Assembly (NCBI GenBank): GCA_009924765.1 | Contig: RFQW01000156.1 | Location: 1-5,089 of the forward strand | Direction: 5' to 3' | DNA: 5,089 bases | Source: Planctomycetota bacterium | GTDB taxonomy: Bacteria > Planctomycetota > Phycisphaerae > Phycisphaerales > SM1A02 | Shown here: positions 1-4,995 of the stretch, in pieces | Position numbering within the stretch: the stretch's first letter is position 1 | How the letters are laid out: each line of letters opens with the position of its first letter | Program-made: the position numbers and the translations under genes | The notes under the pieces: model-generated | Database searches by the model: none | Told to the model about the DNA's origin: nothing | Seen by the model: only the letters and a program-made list of their open reading frames with translations

Positions 1-1
1 G

Positions 2-406
2 CTCGAGCAGACGCTGAAGGACACGCCCGCCACCATGCCCATCTGCGTGGTGAGCCACATACCGATCCTGTGCGTGTCGGCGATGGTGTTCGGCAATCCA
101 CGCACGCTGGAGAAGCGCGGGCAGGACACCATCGTGCAGGCCGGCGAGATGCACACCGACGGCGATCATCTGCACCACCTGTTCAAGCGGCACGGCGGCG
201 TGAAACTGTGCCTGAGCGGCCACATCCACCTGCTCGACCGCTGCCAGATCGACGGCATCAGCTACATCTGCGATGGCGCGGTGAGCGGCAACTGGTGGAA
301 GGGGCCGATTCAGGGCACGCCGGAGGGCTACGGCGTGATCGACCTGTGGACGGACGGGCGCTTCGAGCATCGCTACCAGCCGTATGGGTGGAAGGCGGAG
401 GCGTGA
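2..406 (+). CDS. Calcineurin-like metallophosphoesterase, C-terminal part (5' end outside window)
   Basis: The frame is open from base 2, so the ATG at 35 is internal and the gene begins before the window; 134 C-terminal residues are visible. Two late metal-site motifs of the calcineurin-like phosphoesterase fold can be seen: VSHIPI (His codon at 56-58) and LSGHIHLLD, the GHxH motif, with His codons at 221-223 and 227-229. The remainder is a Gly/Trp-rich beta-strand tail (GNWWKGP, then GYGVIDLW), as in CpdA/Icc-like and planctomycete exported phosphoesterases. The family hydrolyses phosphoester bonds with a two-metal centre. The N-terminal DxH and GDxxD motifs, any signal peptide and the substrate cannot be judged from this fragment. 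It ends 91 bases before the next likely start. Confidence in the fold is high, in the substrate none. Confidence 0.9.
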   Translation, partial: LEQTLKDTPATMPICVVSHIPILCVSAMVFGNPRTLEKRGQDTIVQAGEMHTDGDHLHHLFKRHGGVKLCLSGHIHLLDRCQIDGISYICDGAVSGNWWKGPIQGTPEGYGVIDLWTDGRFEHRYQPYGWKAEA

Positions 407-437
407 CTTTGGCGATTCGGTGAATTTGAGCAGCACA

Positions 438-477
438 GCGCAGGCTGCGCGCACCCCGAGCGCATGCGCCGATGCGC
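438..477. repeat. Two GC-rich inverted repeats sharing TGCGC arms
   Basis: GCGCA-GGC-TGCGC lies at 438-450. At 460-469 there is a perfect 10-bp palindrome, GCGCATGCGC, whose left arm can instead pair with ATGCGC at 472-477 to make a 6-bp stem with a 6-base loop. They fill the gap after the phosphoesterase gene, just upstream of a -10-like hexamer at 484. They could be an operator or a weak terminator for the upstream gene, but no T-run follows, so an intrinsic terminator is not well supported. Confidence 0.35.
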
Positions 478-483
478 GTCGAG

Positions 484-489
484 TATGTT
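484..489 (+). promoter_or_regulatory. -10-like hexamer TATGTT, 8 bases before the ATG at 498
   Basis: TATGTT fits TANNNT and would put transcription start at about 496, giving an essentially leaderless mRNA for the gene at 498. There is no Shine-Dalgarno sequence before that ATG. No convincing -35 element is visible 16-18 bases upstream; the inverted repeats lie there instead. Support comes mainly from the same arrangement before three other genes in this window. Confidence 0.35.
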
Positions 490-497
490 TCCACACC

Positions 498-2306
498 ATG
501 CTCAGCCTCCTTCCGGTGTGGCTCCTGTGTGGATGCATGTCCGTGGTATCGCCGGCGGCCGATGCGCCGTGGTACGGCGGCGAGGATCCGCGGTCGTTCG
601 TTCCTGGTGGACCGCTCATGTACGAGCAGGTGTTCCTTCCGCCAGCCAGGTTCGGCCCACGCGAGGCAGCGACCTATGTCGTTCGTCTCTATGGATGGGA
701 AATGGAGCGGTCGGTGGAGGTGCTTCGCAACGGCCAACGCGTGTTCGCGTTGTCGGGCATGCGCGTGGTTCTGTTTGAGGAACTGGATCTGGCCGAGCCG
801 CATCCGGCATATGGAAGCCTGCCCTCCGAGGAATCATTCGAGACGGAGGAGGAGAAGGAGGCGGCTCTCGCCTCATGGGTCATCGGCGGCACGGGACGCA
901 CGCCGAACACCGACGTGACCGGCGACGGTGTGCCGGAACTCGTGATCGGTGATCTGAATGGGGGCAATCACACCTTCCTCAGTCGCTTCATCTTCGAACT
1001 GTGGCCACGATTCCGTCAGCTGCCCGCGATCGGCACCCTGGATCGCGAAGACCTCGGTCTACAGGATGTCGACGGTGATGGCGTTCGTGAGATCGTGACC
1101 AGCGCGAATCCGATGGCCGATTGGGCCATTGCGGGGTTCGAGAGGCCCTATGAGGATGTCGTGCTCAAGTACGACGGCGAGTGCTTCAAGCCCGCTGCGG
1201 AGTTGATGCGCCAGCACCCGTGGAGTGACGAGGTGATCGAGCGGTGGGCCAGTGTGATCCGCGCCGACAAGAACTGGGTGCCGGATCGGCCGCACGGACC
1301 GGCGGCGCTGTGGCAGCGCATGCTCGGTCTCTGCTTTGAGGGCAATGCGGCGCAGGCGTGGAAGCTGCTTGAGCTCGCGTGGCCGGGTGATGCAGCGAGC
1401 AGGGACGCGTACCGCGCGTCGTTCGAGCAGGCGCTTGGCGAGGACCCATTCGGTGCCGAGCTGCTCAGGCTCTCGAGATCATCCATGGCCGCGCGGATTC
1501 GGCCACCCGATGCGCGGCGGGTGTTTCCCAATCCGGCGCAGCAGCCGGGCGAGCCGTCCGAGCGCGTGGTCGAGATTCGTGGCCCGCGCGCGGGGGTCGC
1601 GCGCGAGAAGATATCCGTGCTCGAGGGTGGGAAGCGGGTGCTCGAGATCAACGGCACGAACTTCAGGATGCTGTCGAATCTCGGCGCGGCCTCCGGTGGG
1701 GTGGGGACCGATCTGGATGGTGACGGGCAGGATGAACTTGTGGTCACGAGTGTTGCCGAGCATCGGGGTCCGGAAGCTGGCATGCTGCAGGTCTATCGCG
1801 TCTGGCCGGAGTTCGAGTGCATTGCCGAGGTGCCGTGGCAGCCAGATTGGCGCGATGTGTTCGTGAATCTCGACGATGATCGTGACATCGAGATCCGCGT
1901 GCGCGAGCGAGTCCACGACACGTGGGCCTTTTGCTGCCACATGGTTGATCCGGTCGCGCCGACGGTCGTTCTCAAGTTGCAGGACGGCATGTTCAAGCCG
2001 TGTCGAAGCCTGATGATGAAGCCGGCGCCGGATCCGGATGTATTGCAGGGGACAGCCATGCGGATTCAGTCGGAGTTTGGGCGCGATGAGGCGGTTGCCG
2101 AGGCCGCGCTTTGGAGCGAAATGCTCAGCCTCACGTACACGGGCCATGCCGACTCGGCGGTCGCGCTGTTTGGCGATGCGTGGCCCGAGGATCGTCCCGG
2201 CAAGGAAGAAGCGCTCGAGACATTTCGCGAGCGGCTGGATCGCTCTCGATTCGGGCCGGCGGTGCTGGAGTTTGCGCAGTCCGAGCATTCCGACGTCGAG
2301 GATTGA
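498..2306 (+). CDS. Exported protein with two tandem copies of a DxDGDG-loop (FG-GAP/VCBS-like) unit
   Basis: From ATG 498 this is a 602-residue protein. Residues 2-22 are hydrophobic and contain an imperfect lipobox, LCGC (Cys13), then PAADA at 19-23, a possible signal-peptidase I site, so export is likely but lipoprotein status is uncertain. The body is one unit present twice (about 58-330 and 355-597). Each copy has a VxVL-xGxRV strand, two acidic loops, a VVLK...FKP segment and an ALW..ML...AWP helical end. The loops DVTGDGVPE (139-147), DVDGDGVRE (190-198) and DLDGDGQDE (405-413) fit the calcium-binding loops of FG-GAP/VCBS propeller repeats; the fourth, NLDDDRDIE (457-465), has lost the glycines. 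Copy 1 carries an extra Glu-rich insert near 97-130. The frame is open back to ATG 384, inside the upstream gene, and GTG 420 is another option. ATG 498 is chosen for the hydrophobic N-terminus and the TATGTT before it, although it leaves no basic residue before the hydrophobic core, whereas longer versions would include an Arg pair. Function is unknown. The sigma-factor gene follows closely. Confidence 0.85.
   Translation: MLSLLPVWLLCGCMSVVSPAADAPWYGGEDPRSFVPGGPLMYEQVFLPPARFGPREAATYVVRLYGWEMERSVEVLRNGQRVFALSGMRVVLFEELDLAEPHPAYGSLPSEESFETEEEKEAALASWVIGGTGRTPNTDVTGDGVPELVIGDLNGGNHTFLSRFIFELWPRFRQLPAIGTLDREDLGLQDVDGDGVREIVTSANPMADWAIAGFERPYEDVVLKYDGECFKPAAELMRQHPWSDEVIERWASVIRADKNWVPDRPHGPAALWQRMLGLCFEGNAAQAWKLLELAWPGDAASRDAYRASFEQALGEDPFGAELLRLSRSSMAARIRPPDARRVFPNPAQQPGEPSERVVEIRGPRAGVAREKISVLEGGKRVLEINGTNFRMLSNLGAASGGVGTDLDGDGQDELVVTSVAEHRGPEAGMLQVYRVWPEFECIAEVPWQPDWRDVFVNLDDDRDIEIRVRERVHDTWAFCCHMVDPVAPTVVLKLQDGMFKPCRSLMMKPAPDPDVLQGTAMRIQSEFGRDEAVAEAALWSEMLSLTYTGHADSAVALFGDAWPEDRPGKEEALETFRERLDRSRFGPAVLEFAQSEHSDVED
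669..1487 (+). repeat. First copy of the internally duplicated unit
   Basis: This encodes residues 58-330 of the exported protein. It aligns with the second copy at a nearly constant offset of 266-269 residues from residue 139 onward: DVTGDGVPEL with DLDGDGQDEL, VVLKYDGECFKP with VVLKLQDGMFKP, ALWQRMLGLCFEGN with ALWSEMLSLTYTGH, FGAELLRL with FGPAVLEF. Before residue 97 the offset is 299, because this copy has an acidic insert of about 33 residues. Confidence 0.8.
1560..2288 (+). repeat. Second copy of the internally duplicated unit
   Basis: This encodes residues 355-597. The match to copy 1 is clear in protein but not obvious in DNA, so the duplication is old. The second acidic loop is degenerate (NLDDDRDIE), while the first, DLDGDGQDE, is intact. 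Confidence 0.8.
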
Positions 2307-2321
2307 CCGCCGGCCATGTCC

Positions 2322-2325
2322 GGAG
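2322..2325 (+). promoter_or_regulatory. Ribosome binding site GGAG deciding the sigma-factor start
   Basis: GGAG ends 8 bases before ATG 2334. The alternative ATG at 2316 has no comparable sequence in front of it. This favours translation from 2334. Confidence 0.5.
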
Positions 2326-2333
2326 CGCAGGCC

Positions 2334-3062
2334 ATGTTCGACCACTTCCCAACCACCCACGCCACGTGGATCGCAGAGCGCGTGACGCTGAGCGTGGATC
2401 CCGATGCGGCGCCCTCGCTCGCTCGCGCGGCTCGTGCCGAGCTGAACGCCCACGTGATGCAGCGCTACTTCGCGCCGCTGTGCGCCTACGTGAAGGGCAG
2501 CGCGTGGCGCGACTTCGGTGAGGCGGCGGATCTGGTGAACGGCTTCTTCGCCAGTCGACTGGAGCGGCCCGAGTACCTGTTGCAGTGGCGAGAGAGTGGC
2601 CTTGCCTTGCGGCGGTGGCTGATCAACGGCCTGCTGCTGCACCTGCATGAGCGTGCGCGCGCCCAGCGTCGGCAGCATCGGCGCGGTGAACCCGTGGATC
2701 CGATCGTGCTCGACCGCATGGGCCCTGATGACTCGAGTGATCCGGATGGCGAGCGTGCGATGGACCGTGCGTGGGCCGAGGCGGTGGTGCAAGCCGCCGT
2801 TCGCGACACCGTGCAGGAACTCGATCGCGCCGGTCGCGCTCAAGCGTGGCTTGCCTTCCGGCGGCACTTCGTGGAAGGCGTGCCATACGACGCAGTTGCG
2901 CGCGAGACGGGCGACACGGTGAAGAGCCTGAAGGCGCAGGCCAAACTGGTGCAGCGCTGGTTGCGCGCGAGCATCGGTCGCGTGCTGCAGCAGGACGGTG
3001 TTCCGGCCGAAACGCTCGAAGCGGAAACCGACCGCCTGGTCGCGCTGCTTCTTGGCTCCTGA
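2334..3062 (+). CDS. ECF-like RNA polymerase sigma factor, planctomycete type
   Basis: The 242-residue protein opens with FPTTHATW, close to the FPTT(H/R)WSLV opening of planctomycete ECF-like sigma factors. Region 2 spans about 40-112: VMQRYFAPLCAYV, then EAADLVNGFFASRL (in the position of the common ADLTQGFFARLL) and LRRWLINGLLLHLHERARA, the helix for -10 recognition, followed by a basic QRRQHRR. After an acidic linker (131-143), region 4 covers about 178-214, with helix-turn-helix PYDAVARETG then TVKSLKAQAKLVQRWL for -35 contact. The size is normal for an ECF factor with no extra sensor domain; no anti-sigma factor lies next to it. ATG 2316 would add six residues, but 2334 has the better ribosome site and fits the family's N-terminus. 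Only 27 bases separate it from the exported repeat protein and no promoter is visible between them, so co-transcription is likely. Its regulon is unknown. Confidence 0.85.
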   Translation: MFDHFPTTHATWIAERVTLSVDPDAAPSLARAARAELNAHVMQRYFAPLCAYVKGSAWRDFGEAADLVNGFFASRLERPEYLLQWRESGLALRRWLINGLLLHLHERARAQRRQHRRGEPVDPIVLDRMGPDDSSDPDGERAMDRAWAEAVVQAAVRDTVQELDRAGRAQAWLAFRRHFVEGVPYDAVARETGDTVKSLKAQAKLVQRWLRASIGRVLQQDGVPAETLEAETDRLVALLLGS

Positions 3063-3175
3063 GTCCGCGTAACAGGGACGGGGGTCTGTATCGGACGCAA
3101 CCCCGCACGCGTCGCGCGTCGTCAGGTGCCACGCAATGTGAAGGAAAAAAGGCCGCAGGATCGAGATCGCCGCAT

Positions 3176-3204
3176 TTGGGCCGCCATGCTGCGCACCGTA
3201 CCCT
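3176..3204 (+). promoter_or_regulatory. Possible promoter TTGGGC-N17-TACCCT for the nucleotidyltransferase gene
   Basis: TTGGGC (3176-3181) and TACCCT (3199-3204) are 17 bases apart. The hexamer ends 7 bases before ATG 3212, so the transcript would start within about one base of the start codon. The -35 match is moderate. The rest of the 3063-3211 gap holds a run of six A at 3145-3150 and no clear terminator. Confidence 0.4.
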
Positions 3205-3211
3205 AGCGGCC

Positions 3212-3835
3212 ATGCGATTCGATCCAGCGGTCTGGAAGAGCCTGCCGGGGGGAGAGGCTTTCGACTACTACATGTCGACTGTTTTCGATCGAGCGCGCCG
3301 ATTCCGTGAAGCCTGCGATGCCGAGGGCATCCCGTTCAATGTGTGCGGTGGCATGGCGGTTATGGCGTGGGTGGCCAGCGTGAACCCCGAGTACATCCGC
3401 AACACCAAGGATGTGGACGTGATCATGCGTCCAGCTGACCTTGAGCGTGCCAGAGTTGCGCTGGCGAAGCACGAATTCATCTTCGCGGATCCCAGCGGCA
3501 TACCGATGTTTCTCGATGGAGCGGACGGCAGCCCGAAGTTCGCGGTGCATGTGATCCTGGTGGGTGAGCGGCGCCCGATCGAGCCGGTGGGTGTGCCGGA
3601 CTTCAGTGAAGGCACCGAGGATCCCGAATACCCCTGGCCGCGCCTCGCGCTGCTTCCCCTGATCACCAGCAAGCTGATCGCCGGCCGTCCCCACGACATC
3701 GCCCACCTGTGCGACATGGCCCGCGTCGGCCTGTTCGACCGCTCGTGGCGCGATCGCCTGCCCGAGCCGCTGCGCGAGCGCTTCGATCGCGCCATGGACG
3801 ACTACGACCGGTATTACCGTGATTCGGCGCATTGA
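3212..3835 (+). CDS. Nucleotidyltransferase-fold protein (AbiEii/MNT-like superfamily)
   Basis: The 207-residue protein carries the hallmarks of the minimal nucleotidyltransferase fold: a hydrophobic strand ending in CGGMAVMAW (Gly46-Gly47), then NTKDVDVIM with the metal-binding pair Asp67 and Asp69, and a later LLPLITSKLIAGR...HDIAHLCDM segment (about 148-169). That last segment matches the LPxLIxxKLASGRxxDLADL signature of stand-alone nucleotidyltransferases that are often found in toxin-antitoxin and resistance contexts. Such enzymes transfer a nucleotide from NTP to a protein, RNA or small molecule. The strand that would supply a third acidic residue reads KFAVHVILVG, with His113 at that place, so activity is uncertain. 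The frame is open far upstream into the sigma gene; ATG 3212 is chosen because the fold begins just after it and a TACCCT hexamer precedes it. No Shine-Dalgarno sequence is present. The AbrB-Doc pair starts 41 bases downstream. Confidence 0.8.
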   Translation: MRFDPAVWKSLPGGEAFDYYMSTVFDRARRFREACDAEGIPFNVCGGMAVMAWVASVNPEYIRNTKDVDVIMRPADLERARVALAKHEFIFADPSGIPMFLDGADGSPKFAVHVILVGERRPIEPVGVPDFSEGTEDPEYPWPRLALLPLITSKLIAGRPHDIAHLCDMARVGLFDRSWRDRLPEPLRERFDRAMDDYDRYYRDSAH

Positions 3836-3839
3836 GCGC

Positions 3840-3867
3840 TTGACCGCGCGCGGTTCGTAGATACACT
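3840..3867 (+). promoter_or_regulatory. Sigma-70-like promoter TTGACC-N16-TACACT for the AbrB-Doc operon
   Basis: TTGACC (3840-3845) matches five of six bases of the -35 consensus and TACACT (3862-3867) four of six of the -10, with a 16-base spacer. Transcription should begin near 3874, three bases before ATG 3877, giving an almost leaderless message; no Shine-Dalgarno sequence lies before that ATG. It is the best promoter seen in the window. Confidence 0.65.
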
Positions 3868-3874
3868 GTTCGTA
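3843..3874. promoter_or_regulatory. Candidate autoregulatory operator: palindrome plus paired direct repeats
   Basis: ACCGCGCGCGGT at 3843-3854 is a perfect 12-bp palindrome overlapping the -35 end and the spacer. GTTCGTA occurs at 3853-3859 and again at 3868-3874, 15 bases apart, on either side of the -10. Type II toxin-antitoxin operons are usually repressed by the antitoxin or the complex binding such repeats at the promoter. Binding by the AbrB-type protein here is inferred from position only. Confidence 0.45.
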
Positions 3875-3876
3875 CC

Positions 3877-4104
3877 ATGGTGAAGAAGCTCCAGCAGGTC
3901 GGCAACAGCCACGCCATCGTGCTCGATCGCGCTATCCGCGAGGCCATCGGCCTGCAGCCCGACGACGCCGTGCAGATCACGGTGAGCGGCGACAGCCTGA
4001 TCATCACGCCCGCGCGCGTGGGGCTTGGCCGTGCCGTGGTCGCCAAGAGCCTGAAGAAGATCCGGCCGCGCTATCGCGTGATGCTGCAGAACCTGGCCAA
4101 GTAA
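3877..4104 (+). CDS. AbrB/MazE (SpoVT-AbrB swapped-hairpin) antitoxin
   Basis: A 75-residue protein. Residues 3-45 form one AbrB-type swapped-hairpin DNA-binding domain: KLQQVGNSHAIVLDRAI matches the common VxxxGNSxaixLPkxi pattern, with Asp17 where proline is usual, followed by IGLQPDDAVQITV and DSLIITP. The basic C-terminal tail (46-75, with KSLKKIRPRYR) would be the part that wraps the toxin, as in MazE-like antitoxins. The domain dimerises to bind DNA, so the protein probably also represses its own promoter, where a palindrome and direct repeats are visible. Its stop is two bases from the toxin start, so translation is likely coupled. The antitoxin role rests on the domain and the partner gene. 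Confidence 0.88.
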   Translation: MVKKLQQVGNSHAIVLDRAIREAIGLQPDDAVQITVSGDSLIITPARVGLGRAVVAKSLKKIRPRYRVMLQNLAK

Positions 4105-4106
4105 CC

Positions 4107-4559
4107 ATGGCCGCACAGACGCGATTTCTTTCAGTGGAGGATGTCGTGCTCATCCACGCCGACACGCTTGGGCACGAGGGTGGTCTTGCAGGCATCCGAG
4201 ATCGGGGGCTGCTGGAGTCGGCGGTGATGATGGCCCGTCAGCAGTTCGGGGGCGTGCTGCTGCATCGCACGCTAGCTGAGCAGGCGGCGGCATACCTGTT
4301 TCACCTGTGTCGAAATCACCCGTTCAACGATGGCAACAAGCGCGCTGCAGTGCTGGCGGCGCTCGTGTTTCTGGATGCCAACGCGGTGGGGCCGTTGCCT
4401 GAACCCGGGCCGCTCGAGGAACTCACCATGCGTTGCGCGGCCGGCGAGATTGGCAAGGACGAAGTGATGGCATTCTTCCGTTCGCAACTCAAGGCGGTGG
4501 CAGCGTCCAAGCGGAAGAAGTCGCCGGGGCGCAAGCGAGGCGAAGATCGTCGGAGGTGA
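4107..4559 (+). CDS. doc: Doc (death-on-curing) family toxin, Fic fold
   Basis: The 150-residue protein shows the Doc layout: FLSVEDVVLIHADTL, then GGLAGIRDRGLLESAV (25-40), the active-site motif HPFNDGNKRAA (71-81) and LVFLDAN, and a final GEIGKDEVMAFFRSQL (113-128) matching the end of phage P1 Doc. His71 is the expected catalytic base. Lys78 stands where true AMP-transferring Fic proteins have Gly (GNKR, not GNGR), as in P1 Doc, which phosphorylates elongation factor EF-Tu and stops translation; the same chemistry is inferred here. P1 Doc is 126 residues, and this one continues with a very basic tail, SKRKKSPGRKRGEDRRR (134-150). No Shine-Dalgarno sequence precedes the ATG; re-initiation after the antitoxin stop two bases upstream is likely. 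The usual Doc partner is Phd; here it is an AbrB-type protein. Confidence 0.9.
   Translation: MAAQTRFLSVEDVVLIHADTLGHEGGLAGIRDRGLLESAVMMARQQFGGVLLHRTLAEQAAAYLFHLCRNHPFNDGNKRAAVLAALVFLDANAVGPLPEPGPLEELTMRCAAGEIGKDEVMAFFRSQLKAVAASKRKKSPGRKRGEDRRR
4552..4559 (+). promoter_or_regulatory. Perfect Shine-Dalgarno sequence GGAGGTGA overlapping the doc stop
   Basis: All eight bases can pair with the usual 3' end of bacterial 16S rRNA, and the last three are the doc TGA. An ATG at 4567 lies 7 bases after it and another at 4560 directly after it. It is the strongest ribosome-binding sequence in a window whose other genes mostly lack one. It could also be a chance product of the Arg-Arg-stop codons cgg agg tga. 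Confidence 0.4.
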
Positions 4560-4566
4560 ATGTTTT

Positions 4567-4641
4567 ATGTCGCGAATGGGCAGCCATATCTCCGTGGGTC
4601 ATTCGAAGGAACCGTCCGATCGATTGCCCGCGACGCGTTAG
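4567..4641 (+). CDS. Candidate micro-ORF (24 residues) behind the perfect Shine-Dalgarno sequence
   Basis: ATG 4567 is ideally spaced from GGAGGTGA and encodes 24 residues beginning MSRMGSHISVGHSKEP and ending at TAG 4639. No signal peptide, membrane segment or known motif is seen. A competing reading starts at ATG 4560, in the doc frame, giving 32 residues (MFYVANGQPYLRG... to TGA 4656-4658) whose composition looks more protein-like but whose spacing from the ribosome site is too short. At most one is real, and both may be chance. Confidence 0.2.
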   Translation: MSRMGSHISVGHSKEPSDRLPATR

Positions 4642-4644
4642 CAT
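4639..4644 (+). promoter_or_regulatory. -10-like hexamer TAGCAT, 6 bases before ATG 4651
   Basis: TAGCAT fits TANNNT and would place the transcription start on the ATG at 4651. No -35 element is visible at the normal spacing. It is listed because three other genes here show the same placement. Confidence 0.25.
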
Positions 4645-4650
4645 CACAAG

Positions 4651-4995
4651 ATGCCTGATGTCGGTCGCCGGGAGACGTTCGCCGAACGTGCGAGCGGGAG
4701 AATTCCAACGAAAAATGCGTCAGATCTTGACGCCGCCACGCTGCTCGCGGCGGCGCGGTCGGTGCGCCGCGGTGCGTGGTGGCGCGCGGTGCGGCGAGAG
4801 GGTTGGACGCGGGCGCCCGGGGTGGCGAGGGCTTTTGGAATTCTCGCCGTTTTGGCGTGTCTCGCGGTGGGGGGTTGGGTCTCTCTCCCGAGTCCGCTCG
4901 GTCTGTTCCGTGGCGGCGAGATTCGTGAGGGTGCGGTGGATCGCGCGCGCGGTCGCACCGGCCCCCTGAGCCCTTCCGGCATGGAGATTGATGCG
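4651..4995 (+). other. Gene-poor stretch with a long open frame holding one hydrophobic segment
   Basis: No confident gene lies between doc and 4996. From ATG 4651 one frame stays open to the window end (146 codons), in frame with the secreted-protein start at 4996. Its first 115 residues include a basic, Trp-containing stretch (SVRRGAWWRAVRREGW, 37-52) and a likely membrane helix, AFGILAVLACLAVGGWVSL (61-79), with positive charges on the N-terminal side. It could be a membrane protein, an N-terminal extension of the 4996 gene, or a chance open frame in GC-rich DNA. At roughly 68% G+C, 115 stop-free codons arise by chance in about one case in twelve by my rough estimate. The opposite-strand frames here are Pro/Arg-rich and not protein-like. 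Confidence 0.35.
4983..4986 (+). promoter_or_regulatory. Ribosome binding site GGAG for ATG 4996
   Basis: GGAG ends 9 bases before ATG 4996 and supports that start over the in-frame ATGs at 4981, 5005 and 5011. Confidence 0.4.

Noticed and set aside
843..877. Purine-rich GGAGG-like run followed by an ATG inside the exported-protein gene
   Set aside because: It is produced by consecutive Glu/Lys codons of the acidic insert, and the ATG opens an Arg/His-rich frame with no coding look.
1479..2867. Long open frame on the minus strand (462 codons)
   Set aside because: It lies antisense to two well-supported genes and its product is rich in His, Arg and Pro with no motif, as expected for a GC-rich mirror frame.
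3063..3096. Possible terminator after the sigma-factor gene (GTCCG...CGGAC)
   Set aside because: The stem is only 5 bp around a 24-base loop and no T-run follows.
3203..3832. Minus-strand frame of 209 codons opposite the nucleotidyltransferase gene
   Set aside because: The plus strand carries recognisable catalytic motifs; the minus reading is His/Val/Arg-rich without any domain.
4164..4181. TLGHEG in Doc resembles the (S/T)xxxE(G/N) inhibitory motif of Fic proteins
   Set aside because: It lies in the segment matching the NISRYGG region of P1 Doc, not on an inhibitory helix, so the match is probably by chance.
4433..4969. Plus-strand frame overlapping doc and the following region
   Set aside because: It begins inside doc and is dominated by Arg, Gly and Trp; the frame from 4651 fits a protein better.
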